36,267 bases of DNA, from positions 1 through 36,267 of the IMG/VR virus record IMGVR_UViG_3300044681_000429; one strand, written 5' to 3'. Positions within the stretch are counted from its first letter, which is position 1; every line of letters begins with the position of its first letter. The notes beneath the pieces were generated by a model. The model searched no databases. It was not told the DNA's origin and was given only the letters and a program-made list of their open reading frames with translations. The position numbers and the translations under genes were made by a program. Origin of the DNA: a virus. Positions 22,824 through 28,743 of the stretch are shown here, in pieces.

Positions 22824-24295
22824 TCTGTCCCCCCTTCGGGTACTAGTCCCTTGTTCTCGGCAACCCGGGCGAAGCGCTCGGAGTTGGGCGGGCGAACCTT
22901 GCCCCGCCGTAGATCGTCGAGCGCCGCTAGTGCGTCCTCGACATCGAGCTCTATTCGGGCTCCGTAGTGCTCGGCTACCTTCCGGCACTCCTCGAGCACC
23001 TCGAATGTCTGCCCGGTATGCCCTACCGCTTCGCAATCGGTCACCCACAGGATGGGAGTGCGCGACCGGGCGAACTTACGCACCGCCCACACGAAGGCGG
23101 GAGCGTCCACTCCGTTACCGCCGGAATAGCGCTCGATTTCGCGCACTCGTCGCCCTCGGTGGGCGAGTAGCTGCGTGTTTGGCAGCGTGTCGTTGTGTGC
23201 CGAGTATCCGACGACGGTAGCGCCGGGTGAAGCGTCGAGTATCTGCTCGAGGTCGTTCGCGCTCAGGCTCATGCTGCCGCTCATGTCCACGACGACGAGC
23301 GCCCTAGTGCCTCGGCTCATTCTCGAGAACACTCGCCGCTCCGGGTCGGTAATGAGCCGGGAGAGATACCGGGGAGCCTTCCCGGTAAGGGTTGCCGTCC
23401 TCGAGCGGCCGCACCGCCCGGTGTGGGCGATAGGTCGCTCTGGCTCTATCGGAACGAGCTTGTTCCACCTCGAGTACCGCACCATGCCGGAAGGCGGCTC
23501 ACCTCGAAGGGTTGAGCCCTTCGGCTTCGCTGCCTCGAGTCGAGCCTGCTCGACCTCGCGCACCTTGCGAGAGTTGAGCGCGTCCTCGGCGGCTCCCTTG
23601 CCTAGTTGTGCGGAGTACTCGAGCGCCGCTACTGCGAGGTCATGGGCGACCATGTGCGGAGCCGACACCCGGAGCTTCTTCGATGTCCCGCCCGGTGTCT
23701 TAATCCGTAGCGGGACACACTTCCGGAGTGCGCTCGGGTGCGCCCAATGCTCTAGGGCGTGCTGCTCGACCCGGAGCGCTCGGAGCGCGACGCGGTAGTC
23801 ACGACCGAGCGCCCGCTCGTATGTCTCGAACGCTGCCCGGTCGTCCATGAGCGCGAGTACTTCGAGCGCTATCCGGTGGGCGGGTACTGTCTCCGGTAGC
23901 CCTTGCGCCTGCGCCTCGAACGCCCGGGCGTGCTGCCGGGCGAGTACCGAGGGGACGACCGGGAGCTCGAGCGCCTCGCCGTACACACTCCGAACGGTTG
24001 CCCGGTTGCGTGCGTCGGTTGCTGCGTCCCACACCTCGAGCCGCTCCCGGTCGCTCGAGCCGAGGGAGCCGAGCCACCGGGCGGGCGTGCTTCGTCGTTG
24101 TCTGCCGTTGTAAGTTCCGGCTACTAGGGCGAGCAACCTCGACACGCGGGCGGTCGGGTCGTCGGTGTCGTGGTCGGCTCGAGTTATCCCCCGGAGCGGG
24201 TCGGCTCGTAGCTCGCCGTGGAGCGGGGAGCCCTCGAGGTGCTTCCACCTCGAGCGACTCCCCGCCACGAACTCCGGGCGTGGCTTCGTGGTCAC
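22820..24295 (-). CDS. CobT-like VWA-domain protein with intact MIDAS, 491 aa
   Basis: Starts at a GTG (24295) overlapping the ATPase stop (GTGA). Residues 1-320 are helical and Arg-rich. The C-terminal von Willebrand A domain starts near 330: TRALVVVDMSGSMSLS carries the MIDAS DxSxS (D337, S339, S341); GGNGVD (392-397) and WVTD (D420) provide later metal-site positions. In MoxR-VWA and CobS-CobT pairs the VWA protein binds substrate through a metal ion while the AAA+ ATPase remodels it. The gene directly upstream is such an ATPase, so the pair probably forms one complex. The long helical N-terminus may define the target. Codon use is very GC-rich compared with the flanking genome. Confidence 0.8.
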   Translation of the reverse strand: MTTKPRPEFVAGSRSRWKHLEGSPLHGELRADPLRGITRADHDTDDPTARVSRLLALVAGTYNGRQRRSTPARWLGSLGSSDRERLEVWDAATDARNRATVRSVYGEALELPVVPSVLARQHARAFEAQAQGLPETVPAHRIALEVLALMDDRAAFETYERALGRDYRVALRALRVEQHALEHWAHPSALRKCVPLRIKTPGGTSKKLRVSAPHMVAHDLAVAALEYSAQLGKGAAEDALNSRKVREVEQARLEAAKPKGSTLRGEPPSGMVRYSRWNKLVPIEPERPIAHTGRCGRSRTATLTGKAPRYLSRLITDPERRVFSRMSRGTRALVVVDMSGSMSLSANDLEQILDASPGATVVGYSAHNDTLPNTQLLAHRGRRVREIERYSGGNGVDAPAFVWAVRKFARSRTPILWVTDCEAVGHTGQTFEVLEECRKVAEHYGARIELDVEDALAALDDLRRGKVRPPNSERFARVAENKGLVPEGGTE

Positions 24296-25005
24296 GGCTG
24301 CGCCGCGTTCGCGAGTTGTGCCGCCGCGAGTATCTGCTCCCGGTGCTGCGGCACGACTATCTCGAGCGCCCGGTCGAGTCCGTGGACTGCTGCCACCCGG
24401 GCGACAGTCTCGAAGGCTCGAACACTTGCCCGGTCGTCGGGCTCGGCTTCGGCTCCGAGTGTCCGGGCGATGTCGCGCAAGTAGTCCGGGAGCTGCTCGA
24501 GGGCGTGCGGGTGAACCTCGTCAATGCGTACCCGAGCCGCGAAGCGGTCGAGGAGTGCCGGGTCGAGGTCGTTCGGCTCGCCGTTCATCGTGAGCACGAC
24601 CGAGAAACCCGGGGCAGGCTTCACGATCTCATGCGTGACCGGGTGCTCCCACGAGCTCGAGGCGGTGGTGTCGGTGAACGCTAGGAGAAGGCTCATCACA
24701 TCGCCGTTAGCTCGCGCCACTTCGTCCACTACGAGCCGAGCACCTTCGCGCCATGCTCGCACGGCTACGCCTTCCCGATACTCGAAGCCCTCAGAGGACG
24801 GATAGAACGCGCCTTCTATCTGCGCGGTCGTCATCTCCTCGGAACAGATGAGGCGGTAAGCCGGGCGACCTTGCGGGGCGCTCGTCAGTCCGTAGTAAGT
24901 TTTCCCGGTTCCGCTCGGGCCGAATAGTAGTACTCGGTCAATGCCTGCGGCCTCGAGGTCGGCTACTGCGCGCCAACACTCGGGGAGTGTGTTCGGTTGG
25001 GTCAT
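24292..25005 (-). CDS. MoxR/CobS-like AAA+ ATPase, 237 aa
   Basis: ATG at 25005 with the leader GAAGGAGCTAGAACA. Walker A is GPSGTGKT (29-36), followed by an EEMTTAQIEGAFYP segment typical of MoxR/CobS ATPases, Walker B LVVDE (91-95) with VARAN, and sensor 1 and arginine-finger region VVLTMNGEPNDLDPALLDRF (136-155). It is short, essentially the AAA+ module plus a small helical lid. Members of this family work as hexamers with a VWA partner to insert metals or remodel proteins. The VWA gene overlaps its stop by 4 nt. In a phage the substrate is unknown; host takeover, virion maturation or defence/counter-defence are all open. Confidence 0.85.
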   Translation of the reverse strand: MTQPNTLPECWRAVADLEAAGIDRVLLFGPSGTGKTYYGLTSAPQGRPAYRLICSEEMTTAQIEGAFYPSSEGFEYREGVAVRAWREGARLVVDEVARANGDVMSLLLAFTDTTASSSWEHPVTHEIVKPAPGFSVVLTMNGEPNDLDPALLDRFAARVRIDEVHPHALEQLPDYLRDIARTLGAEAEPDDRASVRAFETVARVAAVHGLDRALEIVVPQHREQILAAAQLANAAQP

Positions 25006-25211
25006 TGTTCTAGCTCCTTCGTTGTTGTTGTTGTTCCCCCGAGGCGGTCGCCCCGGGTGACTGCGTGGCGGCGTATCGCTGCGCGCCGCCTATTGTTGAG
25101 CGCTCGCTCGCGCTCGAGTAGCTCGAGCCCGAGGCAGAAGCCGAAGCACGCCCCGAGTACTGCGCCGACGATAAACACGACGAGTGGCAAGTGCGTAGGG
25201 AAACTAAGCAC
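25002..25211 (-). CDS. Small single-pass membrane protein, 69 aa
   Basis: ATG at 25211, overlapping the end of the 204-aa gene by 8 nt; its stop overlaps the ATPase ATG by 4 nt. Residues 8-30 form one hydrophobic segment (LPLVVFIVGAVLGACFGFCL) followed by a basic cytoplasmic-type region rich in Arg and a run of Thr residues encoded by ACA/ACC repeats. The ribosome-binding site of the ATPase gene is embedded in its 3' end. With the 30-aa peptide, it makes two predicted membrane proteins in one operon, suggesting the ATPase-VWA complex acts at the membrane. No family recognised. Confidence 0.6.
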   Translation of the reverse strand: MLSFPTHLPLVVFIVGAVLGACFGFCLGLELLERERALNNRRRAAIRRHAVTRGDRLGGTTTTTKELEQ

Positions 25212-25818
25212 GAGCCCGCCGCCTTGCCATGTCGAGGAGCGCCTCGAGAGTCTGACGCAGGTCGTCGGGAGTGTGCTCGTTCTCGAGTAGCTCCGTGCCG
25301 TCGCCCGCGTTGCTCGTCATCTCTCCGTCGTCCTGTCGTTGGGCGTTGGCTGCGATGATGAACGGCTCGCCCGCTTCGGCGCCCGCTTCGTCGGGCTTCA
25401 CGCCACCCATGAGAACGATGACGGCGAAGGGTCGCCCGGCTTCGTTCGAGACAATGCGGAACAATGCGAGAAACTCGTCCCGCTTCGATGGGAGATACCG
25501 GGCTAGTGCGTCGGTCGTATTGCCTCGACAAGTGAAGTGTTCGGAGAGCTCGACACCGCCGAGTTCTCGCTCGCCGCTCGAGTCTCGAGTGTCGGCTCCG
25601 AAGCTATGGAACACGACCGAGCAGAAGTGAACCACCGGGGCTGCCGTGTCCGGGTCGTCGGCGTTCTCGAGTGCGTTCTCGAGCACGCCCCGGGCGATGA
25701 GCTCGACCACATCACACACCGAGTTAGTGGCGGGTAGGTCGTCGGGTATTGCCGTGGCGAGCAACTCGTCGGCTATGCGCCGCAGGTCGTCGGGGTCGTC
25801 GGGTATGCGTGGGTTCAT
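25204..25818 (-). CDS. Unknown acidic protein, 204 aa, first gene of the MoxR-VWA operon
   Basis: ATG at 25818 with an AAGGAG site 9 nt upstream. The protein is acidic, with an N-terminal helical region (DPDDLRRIADELLATAIPDDLP), a central VVHFCSVVFHSFGADTRD and PFAVIVLMGGVKPDEAG that look like core beta strands, and a C-terminal acidic and Arg-rich helix. I recognise no family. It is the promoter-proximal gene of the GC-rich operon, and its 5' leader closely resembles that of the YqaJ exonuclease gene 4.7 kb upstream. Function unknown; a specificity or sensor component of the system is a guess from position only. Confidence 0.6.
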   Translation of the reverse strand: MNPRIPDDPDDLRRIADELLATAIPDDLPATNSVCDVVELIARGVLENALENADDPDTAAPVVHFCSVVFHSFGADTRDSSGERELGGVELSEHFTCRGNTTDALARYLPSKRDEFLALFRIVSNEAGRPFAVIVLMGGVKPDEAGAEAGEPFIIAANAQRQDDGEMTSNAGDGTELLENEHTPDDLRQTLEALLDMARRRARA

Positions 25819-25822
25819 GGTG

Positions 25823-25868
25823 TCTAGCTCCTTCGTTGTGTGTATTCGGGTCGCCTTCCACCATAGCG
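25823..25868 (-). promoter_or_regulatory. Promoter and leader of the island operon, shared with the YqaJ gene
   Basis: On the minus strand, CGCTATGGT (25860-25868) carries a TATGGT -10, followed by a leader containing GACCCGAATAC and AACGAAGGAGCTAGA. The 42-nt stretch 25828-25869 matches the leader at 30501-30542 at 34 positions by my alignment. The 17-mer TCTAGCTCCTTCGTTGT (plus strand, 25823-25839) is repeated exactly at 25009-25025, before the ATPase gene. No clear -35 is visible. Confidence 0.5.
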
Positions 25869-26197
25869 GGCGCTCGGCGTGGGGTGGTGGATACCTCGGA
25901 GCCGCCTCGGAGCCGCCTCGGAGCCGCTTCGGAGCTTGTCCCCCGGCTCCCCCGGCTCCCCGGGCTCCGGGTCGAAGGACTCCCGGCTCGAGTTTCCCGG
26001 GTGATCGTGGCTCGACGCTCCCGGGTGATCGTGGCTCGACGCTCCCGGGTGATCGTGGGGAGCGCGCTCGAGCGCTAACGAACTCGACGAGGCGGGAGCG
26101 ACGACGAAGCGGGCGGAACTACGCGCCGGGCGAAGCAAGTACCACTAGCGGGACTTGCCGAAACTCGATTTCGACGAACGGACACACCCTGTCTCGC
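25869..26197. repeat. GC-rich tandem repeats upstream of the island operon, no credible gene
   Basis: Two short tandem arrays: a 12-bp unit CTCGGAGCCGCC about 3.5 times (25894-25935), and CCCGGGTGATCGTGG three times with a 24-bp period (25996, 26020 and 26044). Between them lies CCCGGCTCC-type low-complexity DNA. A minus-strand frame through here encodes HDHPGASS repeats, but it would overlap the promoter and has no start signal. The rest, 26059-26197, shows nothing I can identify. Confidence 0.55.
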
Positions 26198-26247
26198 AGT
26201 GCTAGCACTACGCACGCATATGGCATGAAGTGATAGCACTACGCACG
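26198..26247. repeat. Two 19-bp direct repeats, operator-like, at the island edge
   Basis: AGTGCTAGCACTACGCACG (26198-26216) and AGTGATAGCACTACGCACG (26229-26247) differ at one position and are 31 bp apart, three helical turns. The first contains the perfect 12-bp palindrome AGTGCTAGCACT. They lie between the 39-aa gene and the GC-rich island. Spacing and symmetry suggest a pair of protein-binding sites facing the same side of the helix, or a remnant of an insertion junction. Confidence 0.5.
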
Positions 26248-26251
26248 GTTG

Positions 26252-26371
26252 CTAGACCAGCGGCTTGAGTCCCATCTCTTTGCGCCAGATGTTTAGCACG
26301 AGTGCATAGTCCTCGTCGGTGATGTATGGGTTATTGCAGGGGGCTTTGTCAAACTCCGGGTGTTGGGTCAT
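26252..26371 (-). CDS. Small acidic hypothetical protein, 39 aa
   Basis: ATG at 26369-26371 overlaps the stop of the 83-aa gene by 4 nt (ATGA). The product begins MTQHPEFDKAPCNNPYITDE and ends in a helical MGLKPLV tail. The start overlap and normal codon use make it credible despite its size. It is the last gene of the early-type cluster before the GC-rich island. No family recognised. Confidence 0.5.
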   Translation of the reverse strand: MTQHPEFDKAPCNNPYITDEDYALVLNIWRKEMGLKPLV

Positions 26372-26619
26372 TTGCTCCATCCTAGGTTCGATGCGCGCCA
26401 TACGGACGGTGAATGGTTCGCCTCGACTGCTCGTTCGTGTTCTTCGTCCTCGTACAAGCGTACTAAGTGCAGGCAGGGATCACCACCATCGAGCTCGGAG
26501 TCCTCGAATATGGAGGTGGGTAAACCGTCGTGCGTGTAACAAACGGGTGGCGAACAGTAGCCGTTGCGATAACCGTATTCGAGCCATTCGTCTAGGTCGA
26601 GGTGAATGGACATCTTCAT
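26368..26619 (-). CDS. Conserved actinophage protein, 83 aa
   Basis: ATG at 26619 after GGAGAG. The sequence LDEWLEYGYRNGYCSPPVC then YTHDGLP, GGDPCLHLVRLYEDEE and EANHSPSVWR is one I know as a widespread family of small actinobacteriophage proteins without assigned function. The order W-x2-YG, C-x4-C, HDG, DPC and SPSVWR is complete here, so the gene looks intact. Cys residues at about positions 22, 27 and 49 could bind metal. Overlaps both neighbours by 4 nt. Confidence 0.7.
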   Translation of the reverse strand: MKMSIHLDLDEWLEYGYRNGYCSPPVCYTHDGLPTSIFEDSELDGGDPCLHLVRLYEDEEHERAVEANHSPSVWRASNLGWSK

Positions 26620-26747
26620 CTGCTCTCCATCTTTTGTGGATTTGAACCATGGGACTTAGGGTTTTTGCATATTGGCAAATCGGAAGGCTTGACATGCAGG
26701 ACTATGGACGATCCGCACTTGGGGCATGTGTAACGTGTGCCCTTCAT
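26616..26747 (-). CDS. Zinc-ribbon mini-protein, 43 aa
   Basis: ATG at 26745-26747 overlaps the upstream TGA, and its own TGA overlaps the next ATG, so both junctions are coupled. The protein has YTCPKCGSSIVLHVKPSD then LPICKNPKSHGS: a CxxC pair, then Cys and His about 20 and 27 residues on, which reads as a small zinc ribbon. I recall similar Cys-Pro-x-Cys-Gly mini-proteins in actinophages, probably nucleic-acid or protein adaptors. A longer frame at 26656-26841 in another phase is a shadow of this gene and its neighbour. Confidence 0.6.
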   Translation of the reverse strand: MKGTRYTCPKCGSSIVLHVKPSDLPICKNPKSHGSNPQKMESR

Positions 26748-26920
26748 ACGACATCCCATCTTGCTTGCGAAAAACCCTTGACCATATTGTTCTCAATGTA
26801 AACCCACGTTGGTGCATCAGGGTCGCAGTTGCATCCAGCAATGCGTCGTGGTTCTGCAGTCACGGTCGTATCGCACTTCAGGCACTTCGCTTTTTTTGTT
26901 TCGGGTTTTTCCTCTGCCAT
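26744..26920 (-). CDS. Small Cys-containing protein, 58 aa
   Basis: ATG at 26920 with GGAGG close upstream; the 77-aa alternative from 26977 would overlap the preceding gene much more. The protein begins MAEEKPETKKAKCLKCDT and continues RRIAGCNCDPDAPTWVYIENN. CxxC and CxC pairs could form one zinc site. The C-terminus is FSQARWDVV. It overlaps the following zinc ribbon by 4 nt. No family recognised; intact. Confidence 0.55.
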   Translation of the reverse strand: MAEEKPETKKAKCLKCDTTVTAEPRRIAGCNCDPDAPTWVYIENNMVKGFSQARWDVV

Positions 26921-27063
26921 CTGTCCTCCGATGCATTGAGTTTGCCCTGCCGGTATAGGTGACACCGGCAAGGGCAACTACTTTCTATTTCCTTGGGCCA
27001 TTTGGCTAATGCTTTTTCTATGGTGCCGCAGTGATCGCAGCTGTAATCAGAAGGGTTCTTCAT
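26878..27063 (-). CDS. Small Cys-rich protein, 61 aa
   Basis: ATG at 27063, 17 nt inside the end of the preceding gene and without a good ribosome-binding site; its 3' end overlaps the next gene by 43 nt. The product contains YSCDHCGTIEKALAKWP then SSCPCRCHLYRQGK: CxxC followed by CxCxCH, a likely zinc site. The basic C-terminal tail (RKNPKQKKRSA) lies in the overlap. The unusual overlaps lower confidence, but the two Cys clusters argue for a real protein. Confidence 0.45.
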   Translation of the reverse strand: MKNPSDYSCDHCGTIEKALAKWPKEIESSCPCRCHLYRQGKLNASEDRWQRKNPKQKKRSA

Positions 27064-27268
27064 CGAGGGTCGGTGCAGACTGCTCCGGTTCCTCTTCGCT
27101 GACTTCCCACAACTGTGCGTCGTCGAACTTGGCTGCTCGCTTGACGAGCCACACCTCTTTCGTTTCTCCGCTCTTGTTGGTTACTTCCACCTGGTCACCG
27201 ATCATGCCCTCGTGGCGTATCTTCACGCCCCAAGAACCTGACTTGAGTTTGTACCACGTTGCTGACAT
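27047..27268 (-). CDS. Small conserved phage protein, 73 aa
   Basis: ATG at 27266-27268 overlapping the previous stop by 1 nt (TAATG). A beta-rich N-terminal part reads MSATWYKLKSGSWGVKIRHEG then GDQVEVTNKSGETKEVWL, of a type I remember from short actinophage proteins thought to be OB- or SH3-like. The C-terminus is acidic (EVSEEEPEQSAPTLDEEPF), reminiscent of ssDNA-binding-protein tails. Function unassigned. Confidence 0.55.
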   Translation of the reverse strand: MSATWYKLKSGSWGVKIRHEGMIGDQVEVTNKSGETKEVWLVKRAAKFDDAQLWEVSEEEPEQSAPTLDEEPF

Positions 27269-27444
27269 TATTCGTCTCCCCTTCTTTGGATGAGGTTATT
27301 TATCTTGTTGCCGTATTCCGCCACGAGACTCTCCAGATCAGAGACCTTGCGCAATAGTTCGCGCTTGTCCTCCCTCAGCTGGTCGAGGTCACGTTGCAGA
27401 TCATTAATCCATGCCTGGTATGTAATCATTTCGTTTTCGCTCAT
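27268..27444 (-). CDS. Small coiled-coil protein, 58 aa
   Basis: ATG at 27442-27444, 2 nt after the WhiB stop; ends with TAA overlapping the next ATG. The whole product is one charged amphipathic helix (MSENEMITYQAWINDLQRDL, then DQLREDKRELLRKVSDLESL) with a heptad-like pattern of Leu, Val and Ile. Too short for a family call. Its exact fit into the space between two genes supports it. Confidence 0.55.
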   Translation of the reverse strand: MSENEMITYQAWINDLQRDLDQLREDKRELLRKVSDLESLVAEYGNKINNLIQRRGDE

Positions 27445-27446
27445 GA

Positions 27447-27719
27447 TTACAGGCTATCTCTATCGAAATGTCGGCGCAAGGGTTTGCGTTGTTTGGGTGT
27501 AGCGCCACCCCAAATACCGTAATCAATCTCGTTGACAATGGCAAACTCTAGGCAATCCTCTTTGACCGGACAGTCTTTGCACAATTTCAGGGCCAGCTTG
27601 GACTCGGTATCGTACGACACGTCGGGGAAAAAATTGACGCCATCAACGTTGCGACAAGCTGCCTCGTCCATCCACTTAAAGTCCTGCATCACCAAGGCAA
27701 AATCGCTTAACAGCTGCAT
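27447..27719 (-). CDS. WhiB-family iron-sulphur transcriptional regulator, 90 aa
   Basis: WhiB proteins hold a 4Fe-4S cluster with four Cys and bind RNA polymerase sigma factor. Here the four Cys fall at 22, 47, 50 and 56 (AACRNVD, then LCKDCPVKEDC), followed by the GIWGG turn at 68-72 and a basic C-terminal KQRKPLRRHF DNA-contact segment. I chose the ATG at 27719, just after the upstream gene's stop, with a G-rich ribosome-binding site; the longer frame to 27776 would only add translation inside that gene. WhiB is restricted to actinobacteria and their phages, so it is the strongest host indicator in the window. It likely retunes host or phage transcription. Confidence 0.9.
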   Translation of the reverse strand: MQLLSDFALVMQDFKWMDEAACRNVDGVNFFPDVSYDTESKLALKLCKDCPVKEDCLEFAIVNEIDYGIWGGATPKQRKPLRRHFDRDSL

Positions 27720-27723
27720 GTAG

Positions 27724-28275
27724 TCATACCCCCCATGGTTGCCAACCGTTGCCGTTTGTTTCCTGTGCGTAGTCATAGATTGCCTTTGCTGCTACGAGGT
27801 TGTTGAAAGGATCGAACAACTCTTCACATCCAACATTACGCAATATGCCAATGGTTTGCAAGTATCCACCCGGATACCACCTAGTCGGCATACACCAAGA
27901 CCTATCGTTTACCTGGGTCAGGCCAATGTCCGTTGACTTGTCCCTGTTCAAGGTCTTGTTGTGCTGGGCTGGGTCACACCTGGACTCGCGCCACATCACG
28001 TAGTCGAGAGTCTCCATATGCTCCGGTTGCCAGCCGGCCCGGGCAGCTAACCCCCACCATTGACCACACCGAGCCGTGGGCGGAATATGGGCTATGGCAG
28101 TCGTGGTGGGGGTAGCCGCCGGCTCAGGCATGGCCTGAGACGCGATAGGAAGCGATATGAGCGTAGTTATGGGGCGGGGGGTAGGGGGAGTGGGGGTATT
28201 GGCCTCTTGTCCACCAAGCACAAACAGTGCGAAGGTGGCAGAGACAAGGGCAAAGATTCTTGGCAACCATTCCAT
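27724..28275 (-). CDS. Secreted lytic transglycosylase/lysozyme-like protein, 183 aa
   Basis: ATG at 28275 after AAAGGATC. The N-terminus has a hydrophobic segment (RIFALVSATFALFVLGG, residues 6-22) suited to a signal peptide or anchor, followed by a Thr/Pro-rich linker to about residue 65. The SLT-type domain has WRESRCDPAQHN with the catalytic Glu at 97, then DIGLTQVNDRSWC (117-128) and FDPFNNLVAAKAIYDYA near the C-terminus, ending GWQPWGV. Such enzymes cleave the peptidoglycan glycan strands. It lies 4 kb from the M15 endolysin and next to WhiB, so it may serve a role outside final lysis, such as wall remodelling or entry. Confidence 0.8.
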   Translation of the reverse strand: MEWLPRIFALVSATFALFVLGGQEANTPTPPTPRPITTLISLPIASQAMPEPAATPTTTAIAHIPPTARCGQWWGLAARAGWQPEHMETLDYVMWRESRCDPAQHNKTLNRDKSTDIGLTQVNDRSWCMPTRWYPGGYLQTIGILRNVGCEELFDPFNNLVAAKAIYDYAQETNGNGWQPWGV

Positions 28276-28290
28276 GGCTGATCCTTTCGA

Positions 28291-28743
28291 TTAGGGGTTC
28301 GTAAGCAAAGAGGCAAGTTCGCTGAACTCGGACAGTGACATCAACACTATCCCATCCGTCGTCCCGTCCGGCATGGCTACCATGACGAACGGTCGAATGT
28401 CGCCCAACGCCTTCGCCGCATCAGACTGGGCTTTAGCGGCGTAGAAACGGGTAGCAATCGGACCGACTTGCGCGCCTGCTTTGATCTCGGTACGAAAAGC
28501 ACCACCCCAGTTCTCCTCGTGACGTGTAAGGTGACCGCCCAACCCCAACTTTTTACGGGCACGACGCGCCTTCGCATCCCCTTTAGTCCGATTTCTACGA
28601 CCGCGAGCGGCAGGATCGGCACACCCTCTAATTCGGCGTACGCCACGACGGTCGGGTCGTCCCAGAGTGCCAAACAACGGGCAGTTGTCCAGGGAACATT
28701 TGTCCCTGTTGCCTTGACATTCGCCTTTGCGTTCATCGGTCAC
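28291..28743 (-). CDS. Putative Holliday-junction-resolvase-like PD-(D/E)XK nuclease, 150 aa
   Basis: GTG start at 28743 overlapping the previous stop (GTGA). The N-terminal 45 residues hold Cys at 9, 16, 21 and 41, a possible zinc site, followed by a basic region. From residue 75 the sequence HEENWGGAFRTEIKAG provides Glu, then the E-x-K (E86, K88) of a PD-(D/E)XK nuclease, followed by QSDAAKALGD and RPFVMVAMPDG...IVLMSLSEFSELASLL, which parallels the Hjc-type fold order. It follows the annealing protein and YqaJ exonuclease, consistent with resolving recombination intermediates. Family recognition is partial, so the exact substrate is uncertain. Confidence 0.5.
   Translation of the reverse strand: MTDERKGECQGNRDKCSLDNCPLFGTLGRPDRRGVRRIRGCADPAARGRRNRTKGDAKARRARKKLGLGGHLTRHEENWGGAFRTEIKAGAQVGPIATRFYAAKAQSDAAKALGDIRPFVMVAMPDGTTDGIVLMSLSEFSELASLLTNP

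Noticed and set aside
22042-23220. Plus-strand 392-codon frame
   Set aside because: It lies antisense to the 178-aa and VWA genes, which have real motifs; composition is Arg/Ala/Ser-rich with no domain.
25824-26138. Minus-strand 104-codon frame with HDHPGASS repeats
   Set aside because: It is a translation of the 24-bp tandem repeat, lacks a start signal and would cover the promoter of the operon.
26625-26660. tRNA T-arm-like sequence GGTTCAAATCC on the minus strand
   Set aside because: No matching acceptor stem or anticodon arm upstream, and the bases encode the C-terminus of the zinc-ribbon protein.
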